Of a DNA stretch of 64,000 nt, positions 25,225 to 33,593 are shown one piece after another. Each line of letters opens with the position of its first letter. Position 1 is the first letter of the stretch. The notes beneath the pieces are model-generated. The model was given only the letters and a program-made list of their open reading frames with translations, did no database searches and was not told where the DNA came from. A program made the translations under genes and the position numbers. The DNA is from Betaproteobacteria bacterium HGW-Betaproteobacteria-22 (GTDB lineage: Bacteria; Pseudomonadota; Gammaproteobacteria; Burkholderiales; Methylophilaceae), in the NCBI GenBank assembly GCA_002842285.1, contig PHCJ01000010.1, positions 1 through 64,000 on the forward strand. Direction: 5' to 3'.

Positions 25225-26490
25225 TTAAGTTAATCGCAGCATTGTTTTATTCATATGCAATTTCAACAACTGAACTTGCTCCGATGGCAAACCAATTTCG
25301 TCTAGCACTTTAGCCGCTAAAGAAATCTGCGCTATCTTTTGATCTCGGTACTGCTCTGCTTGAATGATTGATTCAAACCCAAAATAACGCCAATCAGACA
25401 ACAATGCATCTTGCGCAACATCCCATCGATTTGCAGAGAGCTGCATGGCAAGGCGCTTAGGCATATCAGAAATATTGGGGACAACATCAAATGCAGGTGC
25501 TAAACGCCATTTACGCTCTTGTTGACTCCAAATCGCAGCATGGTTACGAGGGTGGTCATCATCATTTGCACATATAGCGTTGAACAGCATACGACCGAAC
25601 AGCTCATTTAAATCTGACTTTGGCGCACCAATGCGGCGCAACGCCTGCGCTAAAAGCGGGTAGCTCCATCGTGCTTGGTTTTGGTCGCCTGAGTTTCTGC
25701 TGGCAGGGTATTCTGTTTCCAGTAATGAGGCACCACTGATAACCATATGGCGCCGCGCGCCTACTCTATCAAACCTTTTCACCAACACTGCACTTCGCAC
25801 ATGATCTTGATACAAACGACATTCTGCCATATTGAGTTGCGCACGCGCCCCCCATAACATCACCGCATACTCCAATAACGCAGTGTTACTCACATCAGTA
25901 GCAATGGTGGGCTTAACCAGCCAGTATTCATTGCCATCTTGCACAGTTGCTTTTGGACGCGCCCCACCTAGGCTAGGTGTTTTTATCAGACGCTTTCTTA
26001 GCGCTGGATATTTTGGCGCTTTTTGCTCGGCCATCAAGTGTAGCTCTTCAAGCAATTCTTCTATTTTTGCCAATTTAGGGCTGGAAGCTAAAGCCGGGTT
26101 CGGGTTTCTTGTTGCACTAATAGTCAGCGCACCCCATCTATCAGCATTGCTGGCATTGATTAAATATTCAAACTCATGCGCAGTAGCCGGCAAATGATGC
26201 TCACGCTGAATAAGTAGCTTTCCCCAAGCATCGGGGCCAATATCTCTAAGCACATCGATAACGCCATCATATCTTGGTGCCAGGTAAATCATCGTAGCAT
26301 CTAATCTGGGGAGGTTAATAGGATCAATCACCCATGGATGACCTGCATCAATGTAAGAAGGTGCGTAGATAAATTGACCTGCTGATTTTGCGTTTATTGT
26401 TTCTGCACGATTCAGGGTGTATCTACCCACCGTCACCCATTCACCATTATCTGGCCTTTGCAAATGCACAAAAACACTAGAAGTAATCAT
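25225..26490 (-). CDS. hipA: HipA-family serine/threonine kinase toxin
   Basis: A 421-residue HipA protein. The N-terminal domain is followed by the kinase: GARPKATVQDGNEYWLVKP (P-loop-like region and lysine), catalytic NDDDHPRNHAAIW and the metal-binding LAPAFDVVPN. The lysine and both aspartates are present, so it should be active. Classical HipA phosphorylates glutamyl-tRNA synthetase and causes persistence; the target here is not known. It overlaps the HipB-like gene by 14 bases. Confidence 0.88.
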   Translation of the reverse strand: MITSSVFVHLQRPDNGEWVTVGRYTLNRAETINAKSAGQFIYAPSYIDAGHPWVIDPINLPRLDATMIYLAPRYDGVIDVLRDIGPDAWGKLLIQREHHLPATAHEFEYLINASNADRWGALTISATRNPNPALASSPKLAKIEELLEELHLMAEQKAPKYPALRKRLIKTPSLGGARPKATVQDGNEYWLVKPTIATDVSNTALLEYAVMLWGARAQLNMAECRLYQDHVRSAVLVKRFDRVGARRHMVISGASLLETEYPASRNSGDQNQARWSYPLLAQALRRIGAPKSDLNELFGRMLFNAICANDDDHPRNHAAIWSQQERKWRLAPAFDVVPNISDMPKRLAMQLSANRWDVAQDALLSDWRYFGFESIIQAEQYRDQKIAQISLAAKVLDEIGLPSEQVQLLKLHMNKTMLRLT

Positions 26491-26797
26491 TGTCTAATTC
26501 TTGCTTGTTACGCACGCGCAGGCGGTTAGTAGCCACCATGCGCTCACTCGGCAGTTTGCAAAGCTCATCTAATATTCCAAGCACTAGCATAGCATTAAGG
26601 TATGTACTGGCTTGCACAGTGGGTTCGCCGCGCTCTAACCGTTGCAAAGTATCTAAACTCACGTTGATACGATAGGCAAAATCTCGCATTGGTAACTGCG
26701 CTACTTGGCGCTGCGCACGCACGGCCTTACCCCATTGCAGTAGTAAATGCTCAACCGGTAACGGAATAGGAAGGCTATCTGATTTTCTTTTTGGCAC
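26477..26797 (-). CDS. hipB: HipB-like XRE-family antitoxin
   Basis: A 106-residue protein with a central lambda-repressor-like helix-turn-helix (MRDFAYRINVSLDTLQRLERG, about residues 37-57) and a basic N-terminus. It precedes and overlaps hipA, as expected for a HipBA operon in which the antitoxin represses its own promoter. A near-consensus promoter lies directly upstream. Confidence 0.85.
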   Translation of the reverse strand: MPKRKSDSLPIPLPVEHLLLQWGKAVRAQRQVAQLPMRDFAYRINVSLDTLQRLERGEPTVQASTYLNAMLVLGILDELCKLPSERMVATNRLRVRNKQELDNDYF

Positions 26798-26803
26798 AAC
26801 AAA

Positions 26804-26855
26804 TACCGATTAAAAAGTATTTAACTATTATATGCACTGTTTTATCGGTATGCAA
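26804..26855 (-). promoter_or_regulatory. hipBA promoter with flanking inverted repeat
   Basis: Read on the minus strand, -35 TTGCAT (26850-26855) and -10 TATAAT (26827-26832) are separated by 17 bases, and the -10 ends about 30 bases from the hipB start. Seven-base complementary arms TACCGAT (26804-26810) and ATCGGTA (26844-26850) bracket the promoter and could be HipB contact sites. Confidence 0.6.
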
Positions 26856-26982
26856 TAAATATTAACTGGCGCTTAGATTTAATAATACATGAATGAAAAT
26901 ACTCTAGGTGCCACTTACAAACCATATTGTTTATTGAAAAATACACCGACATACACAGAGGATATTAAATACGACCTTTTTC

Positions 26983-28329
26983 TTAACTAGTTTCCAGCAC
27001 AGCCTCTTGAGTTTTTGCTAAAACTGGATAAGCATTAATTTCAGGCGGTGCGGGAAACTCCCCTGCCGATATTTTATTAATCATCTGCATATCAAAGTGC
27101 CGCATAGTGTTTTGCTGGGTTTGTGGTGCCATATAAGCTGTTTCAGCTAGCATTTTCATACGCCAACTGACTGCACCAAGTAGCTCGGGGTATTGTTCAA
27201 TTGCAGTACTAGGTTGTTTTTCCAAATAGGCACGTGCTTTATCGTAATTTTCTCTTAAAATCGTTTTGCCATTGTAAAGCTTAAACTCCAGCTTCTCTCC
27301 TTGCTCGGTTTCAACAGCCTTGGGCGGAATAACAACTTTATCTAAATGTCGAACAGGTTGTTCTAATGTATCTTGCTGGTAAAAATCGGTGGTGCTCCAT
27401 TTGCCTGATTTGCGCTGACCCAGAAACGCTAGCGGGTCATCTCTTACCTGATCACTTTCATCGTACACTTTGTATATCTGATTTGCATTCACCCTGCGTG
27501 ATGGGTCAACTTCAGCTATATCCAGACCAGACTTTTGAAAAAATTTGGTTGCCGCTGCTAAGTACAAGTTGCCTAAGCCATCATCCCCATAGCCACCACC
27601 GATATTACAATGGTTCCCTGTGACATTTTGCACAGTTAACCCAGGGCGATTTTCATGATTCACCGCATAAAATGCGCCACGATATTCACTTTCTGCAAGC
27701 AGAATCATCACATTATTAACATTTGGGGCAAACGCCATGTTGCCATCCACACCAGTAGTTACTGGGTCAAAAATCATACCGGCGGACACACCTACTTTAC
27801 CCGGTGGAATAAGTACTTTTTTAGTGTCGGGGTCTATCAAGCCATCACGGTACAGTAGCTGGCTAAAAATGGCGGCCTGCGCACCGCCACGGCTAAAAGA
27901 AGTAATCGCGGTGGTGACTTCGCCATTAGGGTGCTTGTTTAGCCATTTTGAGGCTTGATCAGCAAACTGTTCATAGGCTAATTGTGCAGTATTAATTGCT
28001 TCCTGAGTTACCTGCGCCGGCTGCCAGGCAGAACGCGGCAATGATCCCTGTGTGCCATGCCCAGGGTAATATCTGGCAACCACATTGCTTTCTGGGTTGT
28101 TCTGAGCTTGCTTATCAACCTGCTTATAAAGTTCAGCTACGTTGGTATCTTGCGGGTTACCAGAGAGTGGTATGTCTTTCATGTCGTTGCGTGTACCATC
28201 AAACGCCGCAAAAAACACAAACTGCTCTTTTTTAATCGCCCTTGGCTGGGCTGCATCGACGATTGCTGCAGCACGTTGTTGTGCTTGCATCACTTGCGCT
28301 TCGTTCAGAACTCCTGCAACGGTCGTCAT
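26983..28329 (-). CDS. Tle1-like (DUF2235) phospholipase, probable type VI effector
   Basis: A 448-residue alpha/beta hydrolase. It has the DUF2235 opening FAAFDGTRND (about residues 40-49), YYPGHGTQG, nucleophile S146 in TSFSRGGAQA, the aspartate in MIFDPVTTG and the histidine region GNHCNIGGGYGDDGLG. Tle1-type enzymes are phospholipases delivered by type VI secretion and blocked by a periplasmic lipoprotein encoded next door. Two near-identical lipoprotein genes lie immediately upstream, matching that arrangement. It lacks a signal peptide. No VgrG, PAAR or other secretion gene is in the window, so delivery by type VI secretion is inferred. Confidence 0.75.
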   Translation of the reverse strand: MTTVAGVLNEAQVMQAQQRAAAIVDAAQPRAIKKEQFVFFAAFDGTRNDMKDIPLSGNPQDTNVAELYKQVDKQAQNNPESNVVARYYPGHGTQGSLPRSAWQPAQVTQEAINTAQLAYEQFADQASKWLNKHPNGEVTTAITSFSRGGAQAAIFSQLLYRDGLIDPDTKKVLIPPGKVGVSAGMIFDPVTTGVDGNMAFAPNVNNVMILLAESEYRGAFYAVNHENRPGLTVQNVTGNHCNIGGGYGDDGLGNLYLAAATKFFQKSGLDIAEVDPSRRVNANQIYKVYDESDQVRDDPLAFLGQRKSGKWSTTDFYQQDTLEQPVRHLDKVVIPPKAVETEQGEKLEFKLYNGKTILRENYDKARAYLEKQPSTAIEQYPELLGAVSWRMKMLAETAYMAPQTQQNTMRHFDMQMINKISAGEFPAPPEINAYPVLAKTQEAVLETS

Positions 28330-28341
28330 AGCAACCCCTTT

Positions 28342-28866
28342 TTACTCTTCCGGATACAAGGTCAGTGTTTTTCGATAGGCAGTTGCCTCAGGCCCATTGG
28401 GTAGTTCACTGGCAGCGCGTCGCTGTGGCGTAACCAAATACACATAAAGCTGCGGCCCTCTGAAAGAGAAAAATAATTCAAATTTATCCCCAAAGTTAGC
28501 AGGCAATTTTTTTTGCATGTCCAGTGTTACTTCACGCGTCTCGCCTGTGCTTATAACGCGCCATTTGACATAGAACGTTTTAAGTTCATGCCGATAAAGC
28601 AAGCCATTCCAATTACCGCCTTGCTGGCACTCCCCTCTCTCTACAAGCTCTGCATAACATTTATTAGGGTGTCCCCTCGGATCCCCATATATAAAATCCA
28701 GCACTTCAACATCCTGCTTGCCTTTGCCATCAAATTCGTAAGTATTGAAGGTAAATGAATGCCAGATTCGAGTATCGCTAGTGATGTTTTGCGTGGTAGC
28801 ACAAGCAGAAAACAGTAGCAAGCATAAACTTAACCATAGGTATTTAAAAAACATTTCTTTAGGCAT
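28342..28866 (-). CDS. lipoprotein, probable immunity protein (copy 1)
   Basis: About 174 residues from the ATG at 28866. The reading frame opens 15 codons earlier at 28911, but those codons look like a leftover of the phospholipase gene start. A signal peptide ends in the lipobox LLFSAC. The mature part (RIWHSFTFNTYEFDGKGKQ, then FRGPQLYVYLVTP) is almost identical to the next gene, differing mainly at the signal peptide and last 20 residues. Placed between the effector and its own paralogue, it is probably periplasmic immunity against the phospholipase. I do not recognise the domain with certainty. Confidence 0.65.
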   Translation of the reverse strand: MPKEMFFKYLWLSLCLLLFSACATTQNITSDTRIWHSFTFNTYEFDGKGKQDVEVLDFIYGDPRGHPNKCYAELVERGECQQGGNWNGLLYRHELKTFYVKWRVISTGETREVTLDMQKKLPANFGDKFELFFSFRGPQLYVYLVTPQRRAASELPNGPEATAYRKTLTLYPEE

Positions 28867-28921
28867 GTCTTTTCTTTTCAACACTGCATTATGCTGTTGC
28901 ACGATCGTCATTGCAGCCCCT

Positions 28922-29440
28922 TTACTCTTCCGGATACAAGGTCAGGGTTTTAAGGTAAGCCGAAGCTCTGGGGCCATTGGGGAGGGTACTGGCAGCGCGT
29001 CGCTCTGGGGTAACTAAATACACATAGAGTTGCGGCCCTCTAAACGAGAAAAATAATTCAAAATCATCCCCGAAGTTAGCAGGCAATTTTTTTTGCATGT
29101 CCAGTGTTACTTCACGCGTCTCGCCTGTGCTTATAACGCGCCATTTGACATACAGCGTTTTAAGTTCATGGCGATAAAGCAAGCCATTCCAATTACCGCC
29201 TTGCTGGCACTCCCCTCTCTCTACAAGCTCTGCATAACATTTATTAGGGTGTCCCTTCGGATCCCCATATATAAAATCCAGCACTTCAACATCCTGCTTG
29301 CCTTTGCCATCAAACTCATAAGTATTAAAAGTGAATGAATGCCAGATTCGGCTATCACCAGTAATGGCTTGCGTGGCAGTGCAGGCAGAAAGCAACAGGA
29401 AAGTGCCTAAGAGGATGTTTTTTAAAAAAAGGTTATTCAT
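28922..29440 (-). CDS. lipoprotein, probable immunity protein (copy 2)
   Basis: 172 residues with a lipoprotein signal peptide (NILLGTFLLLSAC). The mature sequence matches copy 1 at all but about a dozen scattered positions. Differences such as GDPKGH against GDPRGH and GDDFEL against GDKFEL may tune specificity. It is the first gene of the effector-immunity group. Confidence 0.65.
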   Translation of the reverse strand: MNNLFLKNILLGTFLLLSACTATQAITGDSRIWHSFTFNTYEFDGKGKQDVEVLDFIYGDPKGHPNKCYAELVERGECQQGGNWNGLLYRHELKTLYVKWRVISTGETREVTLDMQKKLPANFGDDFELFFSFRGPQLYVYLVTPERRAASTLPNGPRASAYLKTLTLYPEE

Positions 29441-29474
29441 GTAATTTTCTATTTTCTTTTATACAAAAAATTGA

Positions 29475-29750
29475 TTAATACACTTGATCATGACTGCCAA
29501 CATTAATCAAGATAACATCCTGCTCCTGAATCAACAGTTCTAGCGTAATACGATATGACAAATTAATTGATACAGAGTAAAGCCCTTGCAACTTACCATT
29601 GAGCGCATGTATTCGTAGAGATGGGTGAAATGGATTCGCCTCTAGCAACATAAGTGTTTTTAGATACTGAGACTTTAAATCTGGGTGACGCCTAAGCCAG
29701 CGTAAGGCACTTCGATTGTAAGTTTCGGTAAATACAATCCGAAAAACCAT
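29475..29750 (-). CDS. RelE/ParE-superfamily toxin
   Basis: A 91-residue protein with the compact RelE fold pattern: an N-terminal strand FRIVFTETYNRSALRWLRRHP, basic helix, HALNGKLQGLYSVSINLSYRI, and the terminal NVGSHDQVY (the GxHDxVY ending of RelE/YafQ-like toxins). It probably cleaves mRNA on the ribosome. Its start overlaps the stop of the antitoxin gene by one base. Confidence 0.83.
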   Translation of the reverse strand: MVFRIVFTETYNRSALRWLRRHPDLKSQYLKTLMLLEANPFHPSLRIHALNGKLQGLYSVSINLSYRITLELLIQEQDVILINVGSHDQVY

Positions 29751-30004
29751 TATAGTTTTTCTAGTCTAGACAGATGCGCTTCAGGAGACTCAACAATATA
29801 ACGCCCTGCAACCATGTCGGCTTGTGATTGAGCCAAAGCTGCTTCCAACTCACATTCTCGCAAATATTGGTAATGTTCGATATCCATCACAACAAAGCGG
29901 CTCTTACCTCTTACAGAAATAATTGCCTCACTGTCGTTAGACAAGCTTGCCTCAATACTGGCAATACCTTTTACTTTTAATTCGTTAGCACTGATGTGAG
30001 ACAT
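29750..30004 (-). CDS. Phd/YefM-family antitoxin
   Basis: An 84-residue antitoxin. The N-terminal Phd fold (ISANELKVKGIASIEASL, SRFVVMDIEHYQYLRE) binds DNA and the disordered C-terminal tail would bind the RelE-type toxin encoded next. It is the last gene of the conflict island before the core gene hslR. Confidence 0.83.
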   Translation of the reverse strand: MSHISANELKVKGIASIEASLSNDSEAIISVRGKSRFVVMDIEHYQYLRECELEAALAQSQADMVAGRYIVESPEAHLSRLEKL

Positions 30005-30036
30005 AATGTTCTCGCTATATATGTTTAAGAGTGCAT

Positions 30037-30052
30037 TTAATCACACGATTAA
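30037..30052. promoter_or_regulatory. short palindrome upstream of the Phd-type antitoxin
   Basis: Perfect 6-base arms TTAATC and GATTAA around ACAC lie 33 bases upstream of the antitoxin start, a plausible autoregulatory operator. The AT-rich setting lowers its weight. Confidence 0.35.
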
Positions 30053-30088
30053 TTTAATTGCAAATCGCACTATTCATAGCACTATATG

Positions 30089-30481
30089 CTATATTCCTGT
30101 GAATTTTTTAATATCCCTTAATTGCCTTTTAGTTGGCCTACCTGCCCCACGATCACGTTGGGCGAAGTCATTTTCACCGGTAAGTTTTGCATTTTCACGC
30201 TTGGCAATACTGGCTGGGGTTTCTGTATAAAGCAGTGCTGCTTCTGGTGCACCTTTACGGATATTCGATAATGCTTGAACGCTGACTTCAATTTCAAAAT
30301 CGCGGTTGCGGATATGAATGACTTGATCGACTTTGACTTCTTTTGCGGGTTTTACCCGGTCGCCATCCACATGGACTTTGCCCGTTTCAATGGCTGCCGT
30401 TGCCAAGCTGCGCGTTTTAAAAAAGCGTGCAGCCCATAGCCATTTATCTAATCTACATTTGGTGTCAATTTCGTTAGCCAT
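30089..30481 (-). CDS. hslR: heat-shock protein 15, S4-domain RNA-binding protein
   Basis: A 130-residue protein with an N-terminal S4 domain (CRLDKWLWAARFFKTRSLA and GKVHVDGDRVKPAKEV, residues 8-50) and a basic C-terminal tail ending GRPTKRQLRDIKKFTG, typical of HslR. It binds stalled 50S subunits carrying nascent chains and helps recycle them. It lies 7 bases downstream of the Lon-like protease gene. Confidence 0.9.
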   Translation of the reverse strand: MANEIDTKCRLDKWLWAARFFKTRSLATAAIETGKVHVDGDRVKPAKEVKVDQVIHIRNRDFEIEVSVQALSNIRKGAPEAALLYTETPASIAKRENAKLTGENDFAQRDRGAGRPTKRQLRDIKKFTGI

Positions 30482-30488
30482 GTTTCAA

Positions 30489-32606
30489 TTAGATTGTTTT
30501 ACTTAATGTCATTGGCGCGTTGGCTTCTAACGTTTGTTTAAATTCTCTTAGAACAGCCTCGGCAAGACTATTTATCGCTTGCAAGCTCTGCCCTGTGAGC
30601 TCTGCAATGCCGTCAGCAACGGTATTCATGGTGATGATTTTAAACTGGCCTGCTTTTACAGCATCAATGACTTCATCACTCAGCATTAAGTGGCGCATAT
30701 TGCGCTCTGGCATAAGCACACCTTGCTCACCGTTAAGGCCAATTTCTTTACACACTCTGAAATACCCTTCAATTTTTTCATTCAAACCGCCCACAGGCAG
30801 TACTTCACCGTGTTGATTAAGCGCACCGGTGACGGCAATGCCCTGCTTAATCGTCACGTTAGCCAGTGATGACAATAATGCAAACAGTTCTGCACAAGAG
30901 GCAGAGTCGCCATCCACACCACTGTATTCCTGCTCGAATACCAGCGAAGCCGTAAGATTGAGTGGATTTAATGGCGCAAAATTGGTATGCAGCCAGCTTT
31001 GTAAAATCATCACGCCTTTATCATGCGTGGGGCCACTCATCCGCACTTCACGGTCTATCGTTAACACCCCTCGGCTGCCTGGATAACAATTGGCTGAAAT
31101 GCGCACAGGTGAGCCAAAACTGGCTTCTGATAAATCAATATGCGTCAAGCCATTGATTTGACCGATGCATTCACCATACACGCTGATAATGAGCTCTTTA
31201 TCAATGATCGAGTCTCGAATGTACGATTCTATATAGCTGTGACGTGCGTACTTGCGCTGAATGGCCGATTTAACATCCTGAATTTCAACCAAATCTGCAC
31301 CACGCAGACTAGCCGCAGTTGCGCTTTCAAGCAGGAGCTTTTCCAGCACGGCAAATTGGGTGCTGAGTCTTGTCTGGTCTTCAATCAATCGGTGCATAGC
31401 CTGCAACAACGCTGCTACAGCGTCTGCGGTAAAATGATTGCAATGGTGCTGCTGAATTTTGTGCGCTATAAACGCAGCATACGCCGCGTAGTTTTCAGGC
31501 GTGGCTTTTACCTGATCTTTAAACTCAATCTTGATGGGAAAATAATCAAAAAAGTCTGGTTTAAGTGCGAGCAGTTCGTAATAATCTTCACGTGTTGAAA
31601 TGAGCACCAGTTTAACGAATACAGGAATCGCCGCCTGCGCGCTGATTAAGCTGCCACCCTGATTACTACTGCTGCTGATATCCTCAATTTGCAACGTACC
31701 GTTACGCAAGAACCGGTGCAGTTTCTCCAGAATATGCGCACCGTTTTGCTCATCTGCCAAAATATCACGCAAATGCAACAGCAGGTAGCCTCCATCAGCG
31801 CGGAGCAGATTGCCGGCACGCAGCCGCATAAAATCAGGGATATTGCTGGCTTCACTGGCACCTTCAATGCCACCAAACAAAGACTGCAAGCCAGGGTCGT
31901 TATCATAGATAACAGGAGCAACCTGAGCTTCATGATGCTCAACCAATACATTGGCGCGATAACGACCAAAAAAACTCTCAGTTAGCAAAGCCTCAAGATT
32001 GCTTTCACCATCGGCACTTGAGCTTGGCTGCCAGGCGTCTAAAGTTTCTAAAATATCCTGTTTTAGCGCGTTGAAGTAATGCACGGGCATTTGCTCAGCA
32101 TTCATTAAGGTGAGGCTGGCCTTAACAGTTGCAAGTTGGGATTCTATATAAATTTTTACCGGGTCGATGGAGGCCTGCTGAATCTTAGCCTCGAGTAGCG
32201 TAGATAAATCTTTTGCAAAATTGCGCACAAATACATCCAGCGCTTGTTTTAATTGCGTGCCAGCGCCTGCTGGCAGCTTTAAAAACAATGGCTTACCATT
32301 CGATTCAAACAGGTAAAGTGCAAGTAAATCACTCGCCGCCGGCAGCTTGCCAGCGGATTCGTGCATCACACTTAGCATGAGCGTGGTGCGTCCTGAGCCC
32401 GGCTCGCCAAGTGCTAGCAAATTAAACCCGGCATGCTGGATATTCAAACCAAACTCAGCAGCTTTTTTTGCCTCGGCCTGCGCTACCCATGCCTGATATT
32501 GTGCATCATTATGATTCTTGGCAATGAGCTCAGATGTATCTGCAAAACCGAATTGCTTTGCATCTATATCGAGTGTGAGTTGTTGAGGTGTTAGGATTTG
32601 TGGCAT
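30489..32606 (-). CDS. Lon-like ATP-dependent protease (LonB/YcbZ family)
   Basis: About 705 residues from the ATG at 32606; eight codons of frame lie upstream and look untranslated. An AAA ATPase N-terminal part with Walker A GEPGSGRTT is followed by a Lon-type S16 proteolytic domain: the serine lies in VDGDSASCAELFALL and the lysine in GGLNEKIEGYF, the Ser-Lys dyad. It lacks the classical Lon N-terminal substrate domain, as in YcbZ-like proteins. It probably degrades misfolded proteins. Confidence 0.87.
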   Translation of the reverse strand: MPQILTPQQLTLDIDAKQFGFADTSELIAKNHNDAQYQAWVAQAEAKKAAEFGLNIQHAGFNLLALGEPGSGRTTLMLSVMHESAGKLPAASDLLALYLFESNGKPLFLKLPAGAGTQLKQALDVFVRNFAKDLSTLLEAKIQQASIDPVKIYIESQLATVKASLTLMNAEQMPVHYFNALKQDILETLDAWQPSSSADGESNLEALLTESFFGRYRANVLVEHHEAQVAPVIYDNDPGLQSLFGGIEGASEASNIPDFMRLRAGNLLRADGGYLLLHLRDILADEQNGAHILEKLHRFLRNGTLQIEDISSSSNQGGSLISAQAAIPVFVKLVLISTREDYYELLALKPDFFDYFPIKIEFKDQVKATPENYAAYAAFIAHKIQQHHCNHFTADAVAALLQAMHRLIEDQTRLSTQFAVLEKLLLESATAASLRGADLVEIQDVKSAIQRKYARHSYIESYIRDSIIDKELIISVYGECIGQINGLTHIDLSEASFGSPVRISANCYPGSRGVLTIDREVRMSGPTHDKGVMILQSWLHTNFAPLNPLNLTASLVFEQEYSGVDGDSASCAELFALLSSLANVTIKQGIAVTGALNQHGEVLPVGGLNEKIEGYFRVCKEIGLNGEQGVLMPERNMRHLMLSDEVIDAVKAGQFKIITMNTVADGIAELTGQSLQAINSLAEAVLREFKQTLEANAPMTLSKTI

Positions 32607-32848
32607 ATGAGGTTTAATTATTATGATCAATATGTTGGCTAAGCAGCATTTTAACGTGAAAAAAGAAAATCAATATTCGTATATCACTTTAACTATGGCG
32701 CTGCCGTTTGATTGCAGAAGCTACAGCGTGATGGACATGCATATTAATTAAGTAATGTTTGCCTAAACAGTTAACTGTTGCAAAACAGCTTTTGTAGCTT
32801 ACTCCAATTTGAGCCATGCATTCTTAATCTAAGCAAACAACACGTTAG

Positions 32849-33301
32849 TTACTTAATCCAGCGCTCACGTGCTGCATCATCTGCCGATTTGGCTTCTACC
32901 CAATGCTCACCCTGTGGAGTGACTTCTTTCTTCCAGAAAGGGGCTTCTGTTTTTAAGTAATCCATCATAAATTCACACGCAGCAAACGCTTCTCCACGAT
33001 GCGCACCACTTACCGCAACGAGTACGATCTGGTCGCTAGGCTGCAATGTGCCAACACGGTGAATAATCAGCGCATCCTTAATACTCCAGCGCGCCATGGC
33101 CTGATTGATAATCGACGTTAAAGACTTTTCAGTCATGCCAGGATAATGTTCCAGTGTGAGTTGCGATACTGCGTCGCCATCATTTAGATCTCGCACCAAA
33201 CCAATAAAGCTGACTACTGCACCAATATCTTTACGATTTTTATGAAGCCGGCTAATTTCAAAGCCAGCATCAAAATCTTCTGTTTGAACGCGAACTGTCA
33301 T
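32849..33301 (-). CDS. moaE: molybdopterin synthase catalytic subunit
   Basis: A 150-residue MoaE. It has VSFIGLVRD, LEHYPGMTEK, IHRVGTLQPSDQIVLVAVSGAHR and KTEAPFWKKE, with the catalytic lysine in the last motif. It transfers sulfur from MoaD thiocarboxylate to precursor Z to make molybdopterin. It follows moaD by 17 bases. Confidence 0.93.
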   Translation of the reverse strand: MTVRVQTEDFDAGFEISRLHKNRKDIGAVVSFIGLVRDLNDGDAVSQLTLEHYPGMTEKSLTSIINQAMARWSIKDALIIHRVGTLQPSDQIVLVAVSGAHRGEAFAACEFMMDYLKTEAPFWKKEVTPQGEHWVEAKSADDAARERWIK

Positions 33302-33318
33302 ACGGAACCAATTAAGCG

Positions 33319-33576
33319 CTAACCGCCCGTTACCGGGGGAAAAAATGCCACTTCATCACCATGGTTAATCGCTGCATGATCATCCACTAATTCATGGTTA
33401 ATCGCAGCACGTACTTTTAGCTTACCCATGAGCATTTGACCCCAAACATCACTACGTTTAGCTAAAAGCGCCTTCAATTTAAGGATAGTCATCGGCTCAT
33501 CCGGCAGTTCTAGATCTTCTGTAGAATATTTGAGCGTTTCCTTAAGTCTTGCAAAATAAAAAATTTTTATTTTCAT
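33319..33576 (-). CDS. moaD: molybdopterin synthase sulfur-carrier subunit
   Basis: An 85-residue ubiquitin-like protein ending in the diagnostic Gly-Gly (FFPPVTGG), which is thiocarboxylated and delivers sulfur to MoaE. It is encoded between rmuC and moaE on the same strand. Confidence 0.92.
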   Translation of the reverse strand: MKIKIFYFARLKETLKYSTEDLELPDEPMTILKLKALLAKRSDVWGQMLMGKLKVRAAINHELVDDHAAINHGDEVAFFPPVTGG

Positions 33577-33593
33577 AATGTTATAGATTTAAA

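Larger units (their letters stand above)
28342..29440. repeat. tandem duplication of about 580 bases (immunity gene unit)
   Basis: Plus-strand sequence from about 28340 to 28760 is repeated nearly identically from about 28920 to 29340. After each copy the minus strand continues with a similar start region: ATGACGATCGT after copy 2 and ATGACGACCGT, the real phospholipase start, after copy 1. The duplicated unit therefore included the first bases of the effector gene. Confidence 0.85.

Noticed and set aside
28867-28911. First 15 codons of the copy 1 lipoprotein frame
   Set aside because: They resemble the start of the phospholipase gene carried along in the duplication, and would put a charged stretch before the signal peptide.
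31140-31598. 152-codon plus-strand frame
   Set aside because: It is antisense to the conserved AAA/Lon-like protease gene and has no recognisable domain or ribosome site.
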